Program-made: the position numbers and the translations under genes
Notes under the pieces: model-generated
What the model was told of the DNA's origin: nothing
Databases searched by the model: none
What the model saw: the letters and a program-made list of their open reading frames with translations, nothing else
Shown: in pieces, positions 1 to 12,065 of the stretch
Layout: the number at the start of each line of letters is the position of its first letter
How positions within the stretch are numbered: position 1 is the first letter of the stretch
Origin: Poecilobothrus nobilitatus
Taxonomy: Eukaryota; Arthropoda; Insecta; Diptera; Dolichopodidae
NCBI GenBank assembly: GCA_947095535.1
Contig: OX352774.1
Coordinates: forward strand, 4,340,001 to 4,404,000
DNA: 64,000 nucleotides
Reading direction: 5' to 3'

Positions 1-1234
1 ATGTAAACATAAAATTTTAATGTATTAATAAAAAAAAAGAATTTGTGCTGTTTCAAGATATTGTATGCTGTCGATGGACCGGACCAGGATTTAGCCAGAA
101 TTTAACCTTTACTCAGATAAGTATTTACATTTGTTTTATTTGAGTAATATAATTCTTTTTTGTTTATTGCTGATTATACTGAAAACGGAACATGTTTTTG
201 TTTTTAATTTGTATTTTCCAATAGGAAATTGTTTTATTTAAATTTTTAATACCCAAGAAAAATATTTTTCATATCATTAATGAAGAAGTTCATACAAAAC
301 TAACTTTTCCTGTTCAGTAGCATCTAGCCGTTCTAGCGCTACAAAAAAACTGCAGCGCTCGTAAAATTTTCTACTTTTTTATAGATTTTTATATCTAGCG
401 TCACAATATAGCGCTACATGAATTTTGCAGCAAGAACATTTTACGCTAAATTATGTAGCGACTTTTTATTGACGTTTATGATTTAATGCTAAAAATTTTA
501 TGAGAAATTTTGAATTTCAAGCATTTTTTTTAAAATTGACAAATTGAGAGATAAAAAATATATTTAAAATTAAAATTTAATTTATTTAAGCTTATTCAAA
601 AAGAACCTATTTCTGAGGAAACTAAAGCAATACATATGCACGGTTCACTCATCTGTTTCTCAAAATTGGCTGAAAATATTTTCTTCATGTAATATATCTA
701 TGATTCCAACATACATAACCGACATATTACTACTTCTACGTATAGTATAAAAAATGGTGGAATTTTACATATACACCATCATTTAAAATGTCATTCCTTC
801 ATTCCACGACCACGGCCATGCTATACACTATCAGTTTAAATGACAGTCTTAGATTGGACTGAAATCAAGGCCACCTAAATACTAAGTATATAGGTGGTTT
901 TGCTGAAATGATAAATAAAATGATAACGCGCAGATGGTTGTGTACTTACTACTTTAAAGAGGATGCAAAAAAAATTTGCATATAAAATGTGCGAAAGAGA
1001 GAGCATATCATGAATATGATATATATTTCCTTTCAAATCCGAAAGCATGCATGATATGCATGCAATCATCAATGCAACCCATGTGCATCTCTAATATTAA
1101 GATTTTCAAAACCTCAGATTTATGTTGACTTAATTTAAAACAAAAAATTTATTTGTTATTTATTAGTTTATGTAAAAACGTTCTGTGTGTTTTTATTTAA
1201 TTTTTGATACAAATTTTTGTAATATTTAATTAAT
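1..1234. other. Upstream intergenic DNA with short palindromes
   Basis: No coding exon is recognisable. About 300-480 contains several TAGCGCTACA-like words in both orientations, which looks like a small decayed inverted-repeat element. A repeat copy lies at about 540-705, and a near-perfect 27-bp palindrome opens with CCACC at 871 and closes with GGTGG at 897. The last ~150 bp before 1235 is AT-rich and would contain the 5' UTR and promoter of the SMYD4-like gene; I see no clear TATA or initiator. Confidence 0.6.
540..705 (+). repeat. Dispersed repeat, inverted partner of 4360..4610
   Basis: The stretch around 595-690 (including GGTTCACTCATCTGTTTCTC) is closely matched by the reverse complement of 4378-4470, at roughly 90 percent identity by eye. 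The match extends into the neighbouring AAATTTAATTT tract, with a gap. The two copies flank the SMYD4-like gene in opposite orientation. Element class is not determined. Confidence 0.7.
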
Positions 1235-3367
1235 ATGAGCTCAAACATTGGAGAACAAGACATTTATGATGTCTATGAAGCATTTTTGAAAGTATTAGAA
1301 AAAATAAATAAGATTAAAAGCTATTCAATGGAGTTCAATAAAACTAAAGAAAGTTATGGTAAGAAATTTGTTATAAAATAATTATAAACAATTTGGAAAA
1401 TATGTAATTTCAAAGTATGTACATACGGTACATACATACATACTTACGTACCTGTATGTTTGTACAATTTTTTTTTTTAGAAAAAGTTAACTTTGTTGAA
1501 GAGCTTTTGATGAAATACAAATTTATTGAAAGGATTGGGTTAAAAGTACCTTTAAGATTGGAAAAAAGTAATGAAAATTCAATTGCTTTTAGAAAAGAAG
1601 GAAATAAATATTTTTCTTTGAAAGATTACTTCAAGGCTTTAGAATTGTATAATAAAAGTAAAAAATATTGTTTTCTTAAACTGTAAACAATTACATTACA
1701 AAATTATTTTTAGGCGTATGTTTTGCACTAACAAATTCAGAAAATATTAGCATTGGATTTGCAAATAGATCGGCAGTTTTATATGAATGGAAGCGTTATA
1801 AAGAGTGTTTACAAAATATAGAATTAGCCCGAAAATCTAATTATCCTGAACGTTTAGTGCATAAATTAGATAAGAGAGAAGCAAATTGTCGTGCCTTACT
1901 TAATAGTCAAATAGCGGATTCAGAACCTTATAAATTTAAATTAAATTTCAAACCACATCACCAAGTGCCATTTATTGGTGACTGTCTTGAACTTAATTAT
2001 ACTGAAGATGCTGGAAGACATATTACTACAAACAAAAATTTATTTTCTGGTGACTTAGTTTCGATAGAAAATGCATTTTGTTCAGTTTTATTGGCACCGA
2101 TGCGGTATATTCGTTGTGCTAATTGTAAAGAAGAAAATTTTTTAACTTTAATTCCATGCTTGAATTGTACATCAGCTATGTTTTGTAGTGAAAAATGTCA
2201 ATTAGAAGCTACGAAAGAATTTCATCAATTTGAATGCCCAATAATCGATATGCTTAATACTTTATTTAATAAAATACATTGGACAGCACTAAGGGTTTCA
2301 TTAACTGCTTTAACATTATTTGACAACGTTAATGATTGTATTAGTTTTTGTAGAAAACCAGAAAATCAAAATCAATGTTCCTTTACACTTGATTATAACA
2401 ATTTTAATAAGCAAGAATATTACAAAGCAATTCATGGCTTTGAAACTAATCAGAGTAAACGTTGTATTAGTGATTTTTTTCAACGAAGTGTAATTGCAGC
2501 AGGTTTTATATTTCCTAATTTTTATTTTAATTTTTCGAGTTATATTAAAGTTATTAAAATTTTATAGTTTTAAAAAGATTTTTGTTAGATAACACTCCAT
2601 TAAAGGAATATTTAGGCGATGTAGAAGGTGAAAACTTTTTTGTTGAATTATTATTTAGACATTTGCAAACATCACCGTCCAATGCGCATAATGTTCATTT
2701 AATAGAACAGCAAAACGAAACTAAAGATGACCAAAATTTTGCTTCTGCAGTTTATGGATTTACAAGTATATCTATTTTCTAATGAAGTTTTTAATTGCTC
2801 TGTTAATTTCAAATTTATATTTATTTTATTCATTTATATTTAAGGTTTATTGAATCACTCGTGTGCTCCAAACACTCTGCGTATTTATAAAGGTACAACG
2901 AGTTATTTATTTATACTGCGTCCCATTAAAGCTAAAGATATTTTATATGATAATTATGGGTAATTTAAATCTCTCGTGCATTTATTTTGAAATCTAATGT
3001 ATTTGAAAATATTATTTTTTTACGTAGTTATCACTATGCAAATCAAAAACGTGAAGTGCGGCAAACAAGTTTGGAAACTCAATATAAATTTATTTGTAAA
3101 TGTGAAGCATGTGAAAATGACTACCCTTTATATAAAAACTTATTATTTCCAAAGGAAGTACCTATGGAAATTCACTATAAGGATATTACATCTTTAACAG
3201 CATATGATTTTTATTATGCTTTATCTAATTATGAAAGATATTATGAATTTTTAAATAAATATTCAAAATTTTATCCTTGTGCTCAAATAGCTGGAACGGA
3301 GGAAAATCTTAAAATGGCCCTTAATATTTTAGTGGATGCAGTTCCATTAAAAGTGAAAAAAATGTGA
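1235..3367 (+). CDS. SMYD4: SMYD4-like TPR/MYND/SET protein (lysine methyltransferase family)
   Basis: Six exons (1235-1358, 1481-1657, 1714-2502, 2568-2765, 2845-2959, 3028-3367) join in phase to give 580 residues; every intron is GT-AG and 56-122 bp. Residues about 70-150 hold two TPR-like helices (FRKEGNKYFSLKDYFKALELY, then FANRSAVLYEWKRYKECL). A pre-SET GRHITT segment lies near 201. The MYND zinc finger follows at about 235-274, with the full set of Cys/His ligands (CANC, CLNC, FCSEKC, HQFEC). The SET signature LLNHSCAPNT is near 431-440 and the post-SET cysteines (CKCEAC) follow. This TPR-MYND-SET order is that of SMYD4, which in animals methylates protein lysines. Several arthropod SMYD4 paralogues exist, so orthology is uncertain. 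The protein is shorter than vertebrate SMYD4 because the C-terminal helical region is reduced. The start is the first ATG, in frame with the TPR region. Confidence 0.88.
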
Positions 3368-3882
3368 GTCCAATTGATCTAAACAAATGTAAACATAACA
3401 GTTGCATTGCAACATATCAAAAAAAATTACATCTATTAATAATATAGTATGAGCATATCATATAGTAATCATATATGTAGTAGCATCAGTATCATTAAGC
3501 GTATATGTATATATGTATGTAGTAGCAAAGAAAAAAAGTTATTGAAAATCAGAAAAATTTAGTAAGAAAAACGTATACTATATTTTTACAAATTACACTA
3601 TTTACCGTAACACTTTAGCCGTCATACTAACTAATAAATATTATGAAAGAAAATAAACTTGATTTTAAAAAAGGCTACATAGTTGTTTAATAAAACATTT
3701 TTTATATTTTTTTACTTATTTTACTTATTTTTTTTTATTTGTTTTTTTTTCACAAAAACTATAATAAAATTCGAATTTTATTAAAACCTTTTATACCTAG
3801 TAATTTTTTTACGCTTAATTTTAAATCTTTAAATAAAAATATAAATCTTAAAATAAGTTATTCATTAAACATAGTTAATGTA

Positions 3883-4334
3883 TTAGGTACTTTTCTAAAA
3901 TGTCAACAATTTGACGCTCTTGCGTTGATGATAATTGTATTTGATTTAGCGTCATTGATGTTAGTAATTATTTGCATTTGTCATTGATGTTTTAGAAATT
4001 TGAAATGATTGACGCTTAATTAATAATTTCAACTGGGCATTGATTGCTCCATGCCTGATTCTCAGTACTAAAATGTTCACTAAATAATATAAAAACAATA
4101 TTTTTACCTTAATTCTATTTCAACCATTTTAACTAAGGACGCTAACAATTAACAAACAAATGGTGAAAATATTTGACATTTGCAGTAGCAGTAAAATAAT
4201 TACTTGATTGCGTTGATTTTTGCAAATATTGCCGATCAAAATAGTTTTAGAATTTTTGACGAGGACGTCGAAAATGTTTATGAAATTTTTTTTTGATCGA
4301 CGTCGTGTTTTTGACGTTTTAGAAAATTACCTTA
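3883..4334. mobile_element. MITE-like element, 24-bp TIRs
   Basis: The left end TTAGGTACTTTTCTAAAATG (from 3883) matches the reverse complement of the right end (TTGACGTTTTAGAAAATTAC from 4311) with about three mismatches in 24 bp. The ~450-bp interior is non-coding and carries GACGTC-type words. No target duplication was resolved, so the superfamily is unknown. Confidence 0.65.
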
Positions 4335-4359
4335 CTTTTTTTACTGAATTAGTTTTAGA

Positions 4360-4610
4360 TATATTACTAATAGAAAGGCAGTGAAGAAAATATTTTGAGC
4401 CAATTTTGAGAAACAGCTGAGTGAACCGTGCGTATGTATTGCTGTAGTTTCCTCAGAAATAGATTCCTAAAAGGTGAAATAAATTTATTTCTAATTTTTT
4501 TAAGGATTTTATCACTATTTATTTTGTTACTTTACAAGTAGTTAAAATTTTGAATAGCCTTATTTAAATTAAATTTTAATTTTAAAAACAAAATATATTA
4601 ATTATTAAGT
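4360..4610 (-). repeat. Dispersed repeat, inverted partner of 540..705
   Basis: This is the reverse-complement match of the repeat upstream of the SMYD4-like gene; the best block is 4378-4470 (GAGAAACAGCTGAGTGAACC). A ~60-bp insertion precedes the matching ATTAAATTTTAATTTTAAA tract at 4565-4585. A fragment of the same family (AAACAGCTGAGTGAACG) recurs at about 4681. Confidence 0.7.
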
Positions 4611-4923
4611 AATATAAAAACTTAAAATCTCTGAATGAAAGTGGTTATGAAAAACTGCTTTATATTATTTTAATAAATATAAACAGCTGAGTGAACGAAA
4701 TGTATACATATTATAAAATGCATATGTATTTTTTTGACTGAATATCTTAAGATAGGAAAACACATAAGAAGAAAAGAAACGACTATACCTAACTTCCGAT
4801 CTATTAATATATCTATGGTTTTGGACCAAGGCCTAAGTAAACAGACCAAGAACTGAAAACACATAAATTTAGTTGCGAGAGAATTGTAATCGATTCTCAC
4901 GTATCGCGTGTATGAATAATTTC

Positions 4924-5118
4924 ATAATTGATGTGAGTCTCGATTATAGCCATATGTGTACAAAATTTTAAAGTATGAAAGTGGTCTTTACGTATACTAT
5001 TACGATATTGAGGCAATTTATCTTAAGAATTTAAAGGAAGACAATTTTTTAATGATTTATGTAAAAAAGATGCGACTTTAATTTTCTCTCGGTCAAAACC
5101 GAGATTCACATCAATTAT
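4924..5118. mobile_element. Short TIR element sharing its core with 6815-7025
   Basis: ATAATTGATGTGAGTCTCG at 4924-4942 is inverted at 5100-5118. The interior (from GTGTACAAAATTTTAAAG to TTTAATTTTCTCT) recurs directly at about 6815-7020 within the larger 5711-7027 element. The two are therefore related copies with different ends. Confidence 0.6.
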
Positions 5119-5187
5119 CAGGTCATGAAGTGCAGAGAGTAAAAGCTTAATAAGGGGTCAGCTTTTAACAAATTTACACGTAGTCCT

Positions 5188-5648
5188 AAGGCCAAATTAT
5201 AATGACGCGTTGTTAAATCTACATGCGGGCGGCGCTATGAGATTTACAGTAGAAAACACAAGTTTAAATGGCTCAATTTATAATGATGTAGCAACGTGCC
5301 ACGCTTTTCTAAAATAGAAAATTGTTCTAAATTTGCGCGCGTTTTGAATGAAAAAGAAAAATAATAATCAAATTTCAAAAATCAAAAGAAAAGCAGAGAG
5401 TTAACACAATATAAAAATTAGTGAAAAAAAATAATTAAAATAAAATGGATAATTTGGAGGAAAAAGTTATCATTTTGATTGAATTTTTGAATTTTTTTTT
5501 TTACTTTACAAAATTTAAATCTTTCAGTTTACGAATTGTTTATATTTTTATAAAATGCCAAGCATGTAATGTCGCGTGATTATAACTTGAAGAAAATTTT
5601 ATATAGCGCCGCACGCGTAGAATTCAAATGTCATTATAATTTGGCCTT
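5188..5648. mobile_element. MITE with AAGGCCAAATTATAATGAC termini
   Basis: The terminus AAGGCCAAATTATAATGAC at 5188-5206 is repeated inverted at 5630-5648. Similarity extends inward about 50 bp through a GC-rich GCGGCGCTAT / ATAGCGCCGC block. The element is ~461 bp, non-coding, with a purine-rich interior. The target duplication is ambiguous (TA/TTA-like). Confidence 0.75.
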
Positions 5649-5710
5649 TATATAAAAAAATAATGGGTCAACTATAAATCTTGAAATAACACAAAAACCA
5701 TTTACTTTAT

Positions 5711-7027
5711 TCAATTTGGTCCAAAGAAAAAATTAAGGGTGCTATTCCTATTCACAACACCTTTCTGTTGTGTTGTGTACAGTATTAGACAACACAGCAC
5801 AATTTCTCTATTCCGATTTACAACAGAAAACGACTTTTTGATGTTGTAAGATGTTGTCTGTCATAGTAGTACTGACATTCTATTTTAGTACTACAAAACG
5901 ATTTAAAAGTGTCAACAATGATGACAAAAATTTTTAAGAAATTTTTGTGTTTGTCAGTTTTTGAAGTTAATCAAATGAAAGTATAATATTATATTGCAAT
6001 ATCAATTAATATGAAAACATTAAACACAACATTGTTCTGATATAAATGATATATATTAAGCGTCCCCGTTGCCATTATAGGACAGTACGTGATGGTGGGC
6101 CTAAGTTATTTAATTCACTTGAAATTAAATTCCAAGTGTTTTTTGTTTAGCTTTTCGAACTACCATATTTGCCATGGTTTATTGGCCAGTTCAGTATTTT
6201 GCTGCATAAAATAAATTAATTTTTCAAATTGCAACGGATTTGTCACTTTTATTGTACTAATAAACATAAAAATAAATTTTTGCTTAAAAAATACATACCT
6301 AAGTAAATGTTTTGTATATAGAAAATATTCCACATTTACCATCTACTTAAAAATAAAATATTATAAATACCTTTCCTTTTCCATATTTATTTTTTTATAA
6401 AAAATATTTATTTTCAACATCAACCAGAACAGAACTTATTATTTAAAACTAAAAACTAAGAGAAAATCCCTTTTTTTAATTACCTAAAGTAAAATAACTC
6501 ATACATACTTAATACTAACAATTATATTCAAGACAACTAGTCTTGACCTATTGTTACTTGTTATGTTTGAGTTGTCACACACAACACTGCTGTGAAATTG
6601 GAATACCTACATTTGCACACAACACAACATAAAAATTATGCTGTGTCATTTTGACAGTTTGTCGTCGTTACAGTTTGACAGTGTGCTGTGAATTAGAATA
6701 GAGAAAGACAACAATGTTGTCCATGACAACCATCTTTTTTTCATAATTCATTAAAGAAAAATATTTTAAAATATAATATAATAAATATAGGTTTTGACTT
6801 GGCTATAGCTATTAAGCGTGTACAAAATTTTAAAGTATGACGTCTGTCTTGACGTATACTATGGAAATATTGAGGCAATTTATCTTAAGAAGCTTTTAAA
6901 ATAAGAAATTTAAAGGAAGACAATTTTTTAAATGCATATTTATGAATGAAAACATATTTTAAAATATTTTTCTTTAATGAATTATGTAAAAAAGATACGA
7001 GTTTAATTTTCTCTTTGGACCAAATTG
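5711..7027. mobile_element. Long-TIR element split by a second insertion
   Basis: ATTCAATTTGGTCCAAAGA at the left end is inverted at about 7009-7027. The repeat resumes inward: ATAATTCATTAAAGAAAAAT at about 6743-6762 pairs with 6966-6985. If the 5742-~6730 insertion is ignored, the two arms form one TIR of roughly 90-100 bp. The central core (6815-6900) is shared with 4924-5118. There is no coding capacity, so it is non-autonomous. Confidence 0.65.
5742..6701. mobile_element. Inserted MITE with CTATTC...TTCACA termini
   Basis: CTATTCCTATTCACAACAC at the left is mirrored by GCTGTGAATTAGAATAG at about 6685-6701. Subterminal words (TTGTGTTGTGT, ACAACACAGCACAA) recur inverted near 6620-6700. The element sits inside the left inverted repeat of 5711-7027, so it is the younger insertion. 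Its interior has no gene. Confidence 0.6.
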
Positions 7028-7092
7028 AATAGACTTACCGTCTAATGGTATATTGATAAATGAAATGAAATAAATAAATTTCAAATATACAG

Positions 7093-7848
7093 CCATATTC
7101 TCGAAGACTTATCATACGAAGAGTATCACTGACGCGATGATTTGTTATTCTGCAAGACTCTAAAGTTATGTTTTCAAATCTAAGTTTAAATAAAGATATA
7201 AGGATGGGTAGAGTGGAAAGGAAGTATGTATGTATAATTAAAAATAAATTAGTATTTTAGTGAATGTTGGTTTTGTTTAGTATATTTTACAAATTAAAAA
7301 AATTTTTTTTTGTTTTATACATTGAACTAGCATCGGAGTACATACATAGTTATAAATTGCAAGAAGCCCCCGTATCTTGCGAACCAGAAGTCGGACCGAC
7401 ATGATTTAATAAAGGTACTCCCTGATTTTGTTGTAGAATTAAAATATAGAAAAACAAAAAATAAAACGGCTCGACTTTAAGCCGCCCAAAAAAATAGTCC
7501 CTAAAAACTAGGGTGCCACTTTTTGATACTTTTCTCATTTTTTTTATTTTTAAATTCTATTACAGAATCGGAGGTTTTTTAATCACTTTTTCTGGTTCAC
7601 AAGATTTGACGGCTTCTTGCAACTTATAAATATGTACTTTCATTTACTATTTAAAAATCAAACCTTAAAAACCGTTTTTTAAATAATTTTAGCTGAACGT
7701 TTAAATATAGCAAAATTTTCTTTTGACAGTAAATTACTACAAAACATAACAAAAATTTTCATCATTAGTCTTCGAGAATTAAAAATTTATATAGACGTGA
7801 TATGATACATATTTTCACCGCGTAAGTGATGAGTCTTCAAGAATATGG
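7093..7848. mobile_element. TIR element (outer), interrupted by 7350..7630
   Basis: CCATATTCTCGAAGACTTAT at 7093 onward matches the reverse complement of the right end (GAGTCTTCAAGAATATGG, 7831-7848). The match continues to a CACTGACGCG / CGCGTAAGTG block. The ~750-bp element is non-coding. Confidence 0.65.
7350..7630. mobile_element. MITE nested inside 7093..7848
   Basis: TTATAAATTGCAAGAAGCC at 7350 and its reverse complement GGCTTCTTGCAACTTATAA at the right end form ~40-bp TIRs. These run inward through the ATCTTG.GAACCAGAA block. The element is about 280 bp and non-coding. Confidence 0.7.
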
Positions 7849-9302
7849 GTGATAAATTGTTTACCATTCCAGGCACTGGCTTATTTATATCTTTAAACGC
7901 CAACAACGTCGAGACTCGAGAGCAAACACATACACAAACATGAAACAAAATCAAAAGGTGTATTTACGTTTTCGACATTTCAAATCCTTTCAGTCGCGAC
8001 TCGCGTTGTTAACGTCTAATATAATTAAGCGATAACTCAAGTCTGCTCAAGTCTAAAGAGTGTGCATTTATTGCCCCAATTACCATGTTTATATTGCGTC
8101 TTGAGTATTTGACTTGTAATAAGCTCGATTTTCATGGAGCGTTTGTACTTTGTGACCTCCAAAACTTGTAAATGCTATTTGCTTCAAATCAACTTGAATG
8201 TGACGGATTTTGAAATATTTTAGAACGTAAATTAAAATTAAAGAACATAATAAAAGTATGAATCCAAATAAAAAAAAAATTGGTGGAATATTGATAATTA
8301 TAAAAATTATATTGAAATATGTACTTTTTACAGAATTTATGAAAAAAATAGTAAAAATCTAATAATGAAAAATACAAATATTCATAGTTAAAAGCCATAA
8401 TGAAAGAATGGAAAGAAATGTAGAAATTTATTACACTATTCATATAATTACTCCATATAATTTGTTTTCGATGTGAAAACATAATTTGTAAAAATCAGTA
8501 CTTTTTTGACATTTGTTCACCACAATGCCTTTTTTTAGTTACTTAAAAAAGTGTTGAGTATCATGGTCTAAACAAAAATTATTGTAAGTTGTACATTGAC
8601 AGAGAGTAAATGGGTGTGTATGTACATATATATAATAACATATTTTACACATTGACATTACATATTTAAAAATAATAAAAAAAAATTGAAGGCCGTCTAT
8701 TGAAAATTGAAATTGAGAATTTAAAAGTTCTATTCTAAAAAAAAAAAAAAAAAAATGTGATAGTTATTTAGTATTTTCATTACTTAAACTGGTTGAGTCT
8801 AAAAATCTAACCATTCTAAAATTTAAAAAGTTTGTAGGTAATATGTTCAACTATTTACCTTAGAAATTTTTTTTTATTTTGGTGATGTACAAATATTATT
8901 TATTTTTAATACTACGTAATAATTTAAGTTCATGATGATTTATTATTAAAATTTCTGTTTAATTACGTAATTAAAATACTTAAAATTACTACTTTATTTA
9001 CGAATGAGAATATGTATTTGTTTAATATTATTTTAATTGTATTCTACCTATACTTCTTCTAACAATCAATGAGATAAGGTTAATCAATTTAATATGTAAT
9101 AAGAGCAGTGATTTGCAAAATATTAAAATAGTAAATTTTTAAATAATAAAAACTATTTTTGCAATTATCTATTAATAATATTTGTATATTTTCGGTAAAC
9201 AGTTGTGAGAAAGAAATTTGGATTAGATCAGCATTACATACTAAAAAAATTAAATGATCTACTTGAATTAAGGAATTTGAAATTTGTTTAAGAATTTGTA
9301 AA

Positions 9303-10728
9303 ATGAATACCAAAGCATTATTGGGTATTATTTTTGTGTTTGTTGGTTGTTGCAGGTAAATATTACATCTTCAAAAGCTTGTTTCCAATAAAAAAATAAT
9401 TGTTTTTAATTTTAGTAACGTCGTATTTTTGGAATTACTGGTTAAGTAAGTACATATTTAAATAATAAAAGTTTATCAACATTTGAATACTACTTATTTA
9501 TAAAAAAAATTTAATATTTTATTTTCTTCAAATATAACAGAGAAGATCCGGGATCTGGTAATTTAATAACATTTTTACAATTTGCTTTTATATCATTTGA
9601 AGGTTTTATTTTTACATCAAAATGTGGGACTCAAAGACCAAAAATCGGTCTAAAAGATTATTTTATTCTTGTTGTAATGTTTTTCGTATCTAGTGTTTGC
9701 AATAATTATGCTTTTGATTTTAATATTCCAATGCCACTTCATATGATTTTCCGAGCAGTAAGTTAAAAAGTTATATTTATATAAAGTTATATTTATATTA
9801 AAAGTTATTAATTTATAAATTAATAATTATTTCGGAAAAATTTTTTAGGGTTCTTTAATAGCAAACATGATTATGGGAATATTAATTTTAAAAAAACAAT
9901 ATGATTTTTCAAAATATTTATCAGTTTTTATGATAACAGGCGGTATAATATTATGTACAATAGTTTCTGGAACCGAAGTAGTAAGTTCCAACTCAATAAT
10001 TCCTTTTTATTTAATAATTTAAATTATTTTTTTTTATATATAAAGAAAGATACAAGCAATCCAGAACACGCAAAATTAAGAAACCTTGATGAAAGTTCGA
10101 ATCAATTTTCAGTATTCTTTTGGTGGGCTCTTGGTATTACACTCTTAACAGTAGCACTATTTATTTCTGCCCGTATGGGAATATATCAAGAGGTTTTATA
10201 TAAAAGATATGGAAAACATCCTAAGGAAGCACTATTTTATACAGTAAGTTATTTGTATTTAATTAGTCATCGTTAATAAATTTCTAATATATTGTATTTT
10301 TTCAGCATTTACTTCCGCTTCCTTTCTTTTTTTTGATGTATCGCAATATTTTGGAGCATATTGCTATTAGTAATACAACAACTCCGGTAGATGTTCCTGT
10401 CCTGGGTCTTCAGATACCAATAATGTGGTTGCATTTACTTGGAAATGTTTTAACCCAATATGTTTGTATTAGTTCTGTTTATGTTTTAACAACGGAATGT
10501 TCATCATTAACAGTTACTTTAGTAGTGACATTAAGAAAATTTGTATCTTTATTATTTTCTATTGTATATTTTCAAAATCCATTTACAATGTTTCACTGGG
10601 TTGGTACAATTCTTGTATTTACTGGCACTATTATATTTACAGAAGTATTTCCTAGGATAAAAGCTAGTTTAATAAGTGATAAAAAAGTACAAAGAATTAT
10701 GAAATCAGAAACGAAAAAAACTAATTAA
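9303..10728 (+). CDS. SLC35B4: SLC35B4-type nucleotide-sugar transporter
   Basis: Six exons (9303-9355, 9416-9445, 9541-9757, 9849-9980, 10046-10243, 10306-10728) join in phase to 350 residues, close to the family's ~330. Multiple hydrophobic helices are visible. Family blocks include NVVFLELL near the N terminus, PMPLHMIFRAGSLIANMIMG, ISARMGIYQEVLYKRYGKHP, and TTECSSLTVTLVVTLRKFVS in the last exon; these are characteristic of SLC35B4 (insect Efr). The family exchanges UDP-xylose/UDP-GlcNAc (GDP-fucose in Drosophila Efr) across ER/Golgi membranes. The C terminus is KKTN, a canonical KKXX dilysine signal, which supports ER retrieval. All introns are GT-AG and about 60-95 bp. The start is the first ATG, giving the expected short cytosolic N terminus. 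Substrate preference is inferred from family only. Confidence 0.95.
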
Positions 10729-12065
10729 ATTAATTTTAAAATAATATAGTGCAGCTAGATTTTTAACTTTCTTAATTAAGTTGATTTGTTTTAATTTTTG
10801 TTAAATAATTTAATTTTTAAAATTTTTAGCCTTTTTTCGTTTGCAAATATACTGTTTATGTGATAAAAACTCGTTTTAATTTTTAAAAAGTTGAGAATTA
10901 AAAGAAATTGTATCAAAGATTTTAAAGAGCATAATGTCACATCACGTTTAACATTTTGTTTTACACAATGAGAACATTTTTAACTTAAATTCTTGTTTCG
11001 ATGAACTATTTTGTATAGCAAAATTTAAATGAAAAATTTAAAAAATTTTAAATAAAAATTTAAAGAAAAATATTTTTTTAACTGGCATTTTTGTTTTTAT
11101 ATCAAATTAGGATTCTTGCTTCCTTATCTCAAAATGGTCTTGCTCTGAAATCATACTCTATAACTCTAGATACTCTCAGTTCGCTCAGATATAATGAAAA
11201 AAAGACCTTTTGGTAATAAACTGCCATTTTTATTAAAAGAAAAATTTGAAAATTTATTTCCAAAAATGTTTTGTTTTGAAAAAATATTACAAGTACAACT
11301 TTCAGCTTATTTTACAAATTTCAACTGGCCTTTCAGCAAAAGCACTTCATTGGTTAGATATAGAATATTTATTAAAACAAGCTTAATGCAACGTAATGTT
11401 CGTAATGTGATGTCTAATATCTTAAAAGTTTGTTATACACAACAAACAAAAAAAGTGTAAATTTGAAATTTTACCTTTTTGGAAAACTGCCTAGATCTGA
11501 AAATTTTTGAATTAAAAAATAAATGATTTTTAGATATAATTTTTAAAATAATTGATACTTATGTAATTATGTTATAATTAAATGTTAAAAAAAAGTTTTT
11601 GTTTTTTTTGCCATTTATAAGAATCCGGTTATTTTTATTTAGTAATTTAACATTTAGCATATATTCAGGCGGACACGTTGTATAAAATTTTTGTTCATAT
11701 CTATCATGAAAAACTTATTTAAATATGTATGTATGTATGTACTGTATGTACCTACATATAAATCTATTATTATTTTATTGTAATTCTTCTACCAATTATT
11801 CCGGTATATAAAAAAATTCAAATCAAATCAAACTGAGATTACCTTCAAATCCTTGCAATTTTTCTTGCAAATAATAAAATCCACGAAATTGTTCTAGCCT
11901 AATTTATCTGGGATTATAATTTTTTTAATTTCTTTTAAAAATATAAAAATTAAACTAGTTTACTCAAACAAAAATGATTAAATTTAATCGAAGAAATTAA
12001 TCAAACCTCAACCTATTTAAATACCTTGTTGTTGAAATATATTTGTGAAAAAATAATTTGGAAAA

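Larger units (their letters stand above)
3368..9302. other. Intergenic nest of small inverted-repeat elements
   Basis: There are no convincing genes in this ~5.9 kb. AATAAA-type signals for the SMYD4-like gene occur near 3640-3660. At least six elements with terminal inverted repeats are listed separately (3883-4334, 4924-5118, 5188-5648, 5711-7027 with an insertion, 7093-7848 with an insertion). A relatively GC-rich patch at about 7890-8160 holds imperfect inverted words (AACAACGTCGAGACTCG and its rough complement near 8000) but no ORF. The stretch 8160-9302 is AT-rich and shows nothing further. Confidence 0.7.

Noticed and set aside
875..1072. Minus-strand 65-codon frame upstream of the SMYD4-like gene
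   Set aside because: No recognisable motif; overlaps simple ATGCATATATC sequence.
8189..8482. 97-codon Phe/Tyr-rich minus-strand frame
   Set aside because: Composition follows directly from A-rich DNA (Phe, Tyr, Asn, Ile codons); no family motif.
11194..11460. 88-codon frame downstream of SLC35B4
   Set aside because: Lys/Phe/Leu-rich AT-driven composition, no motif, no splice or promoter context; probably chance.
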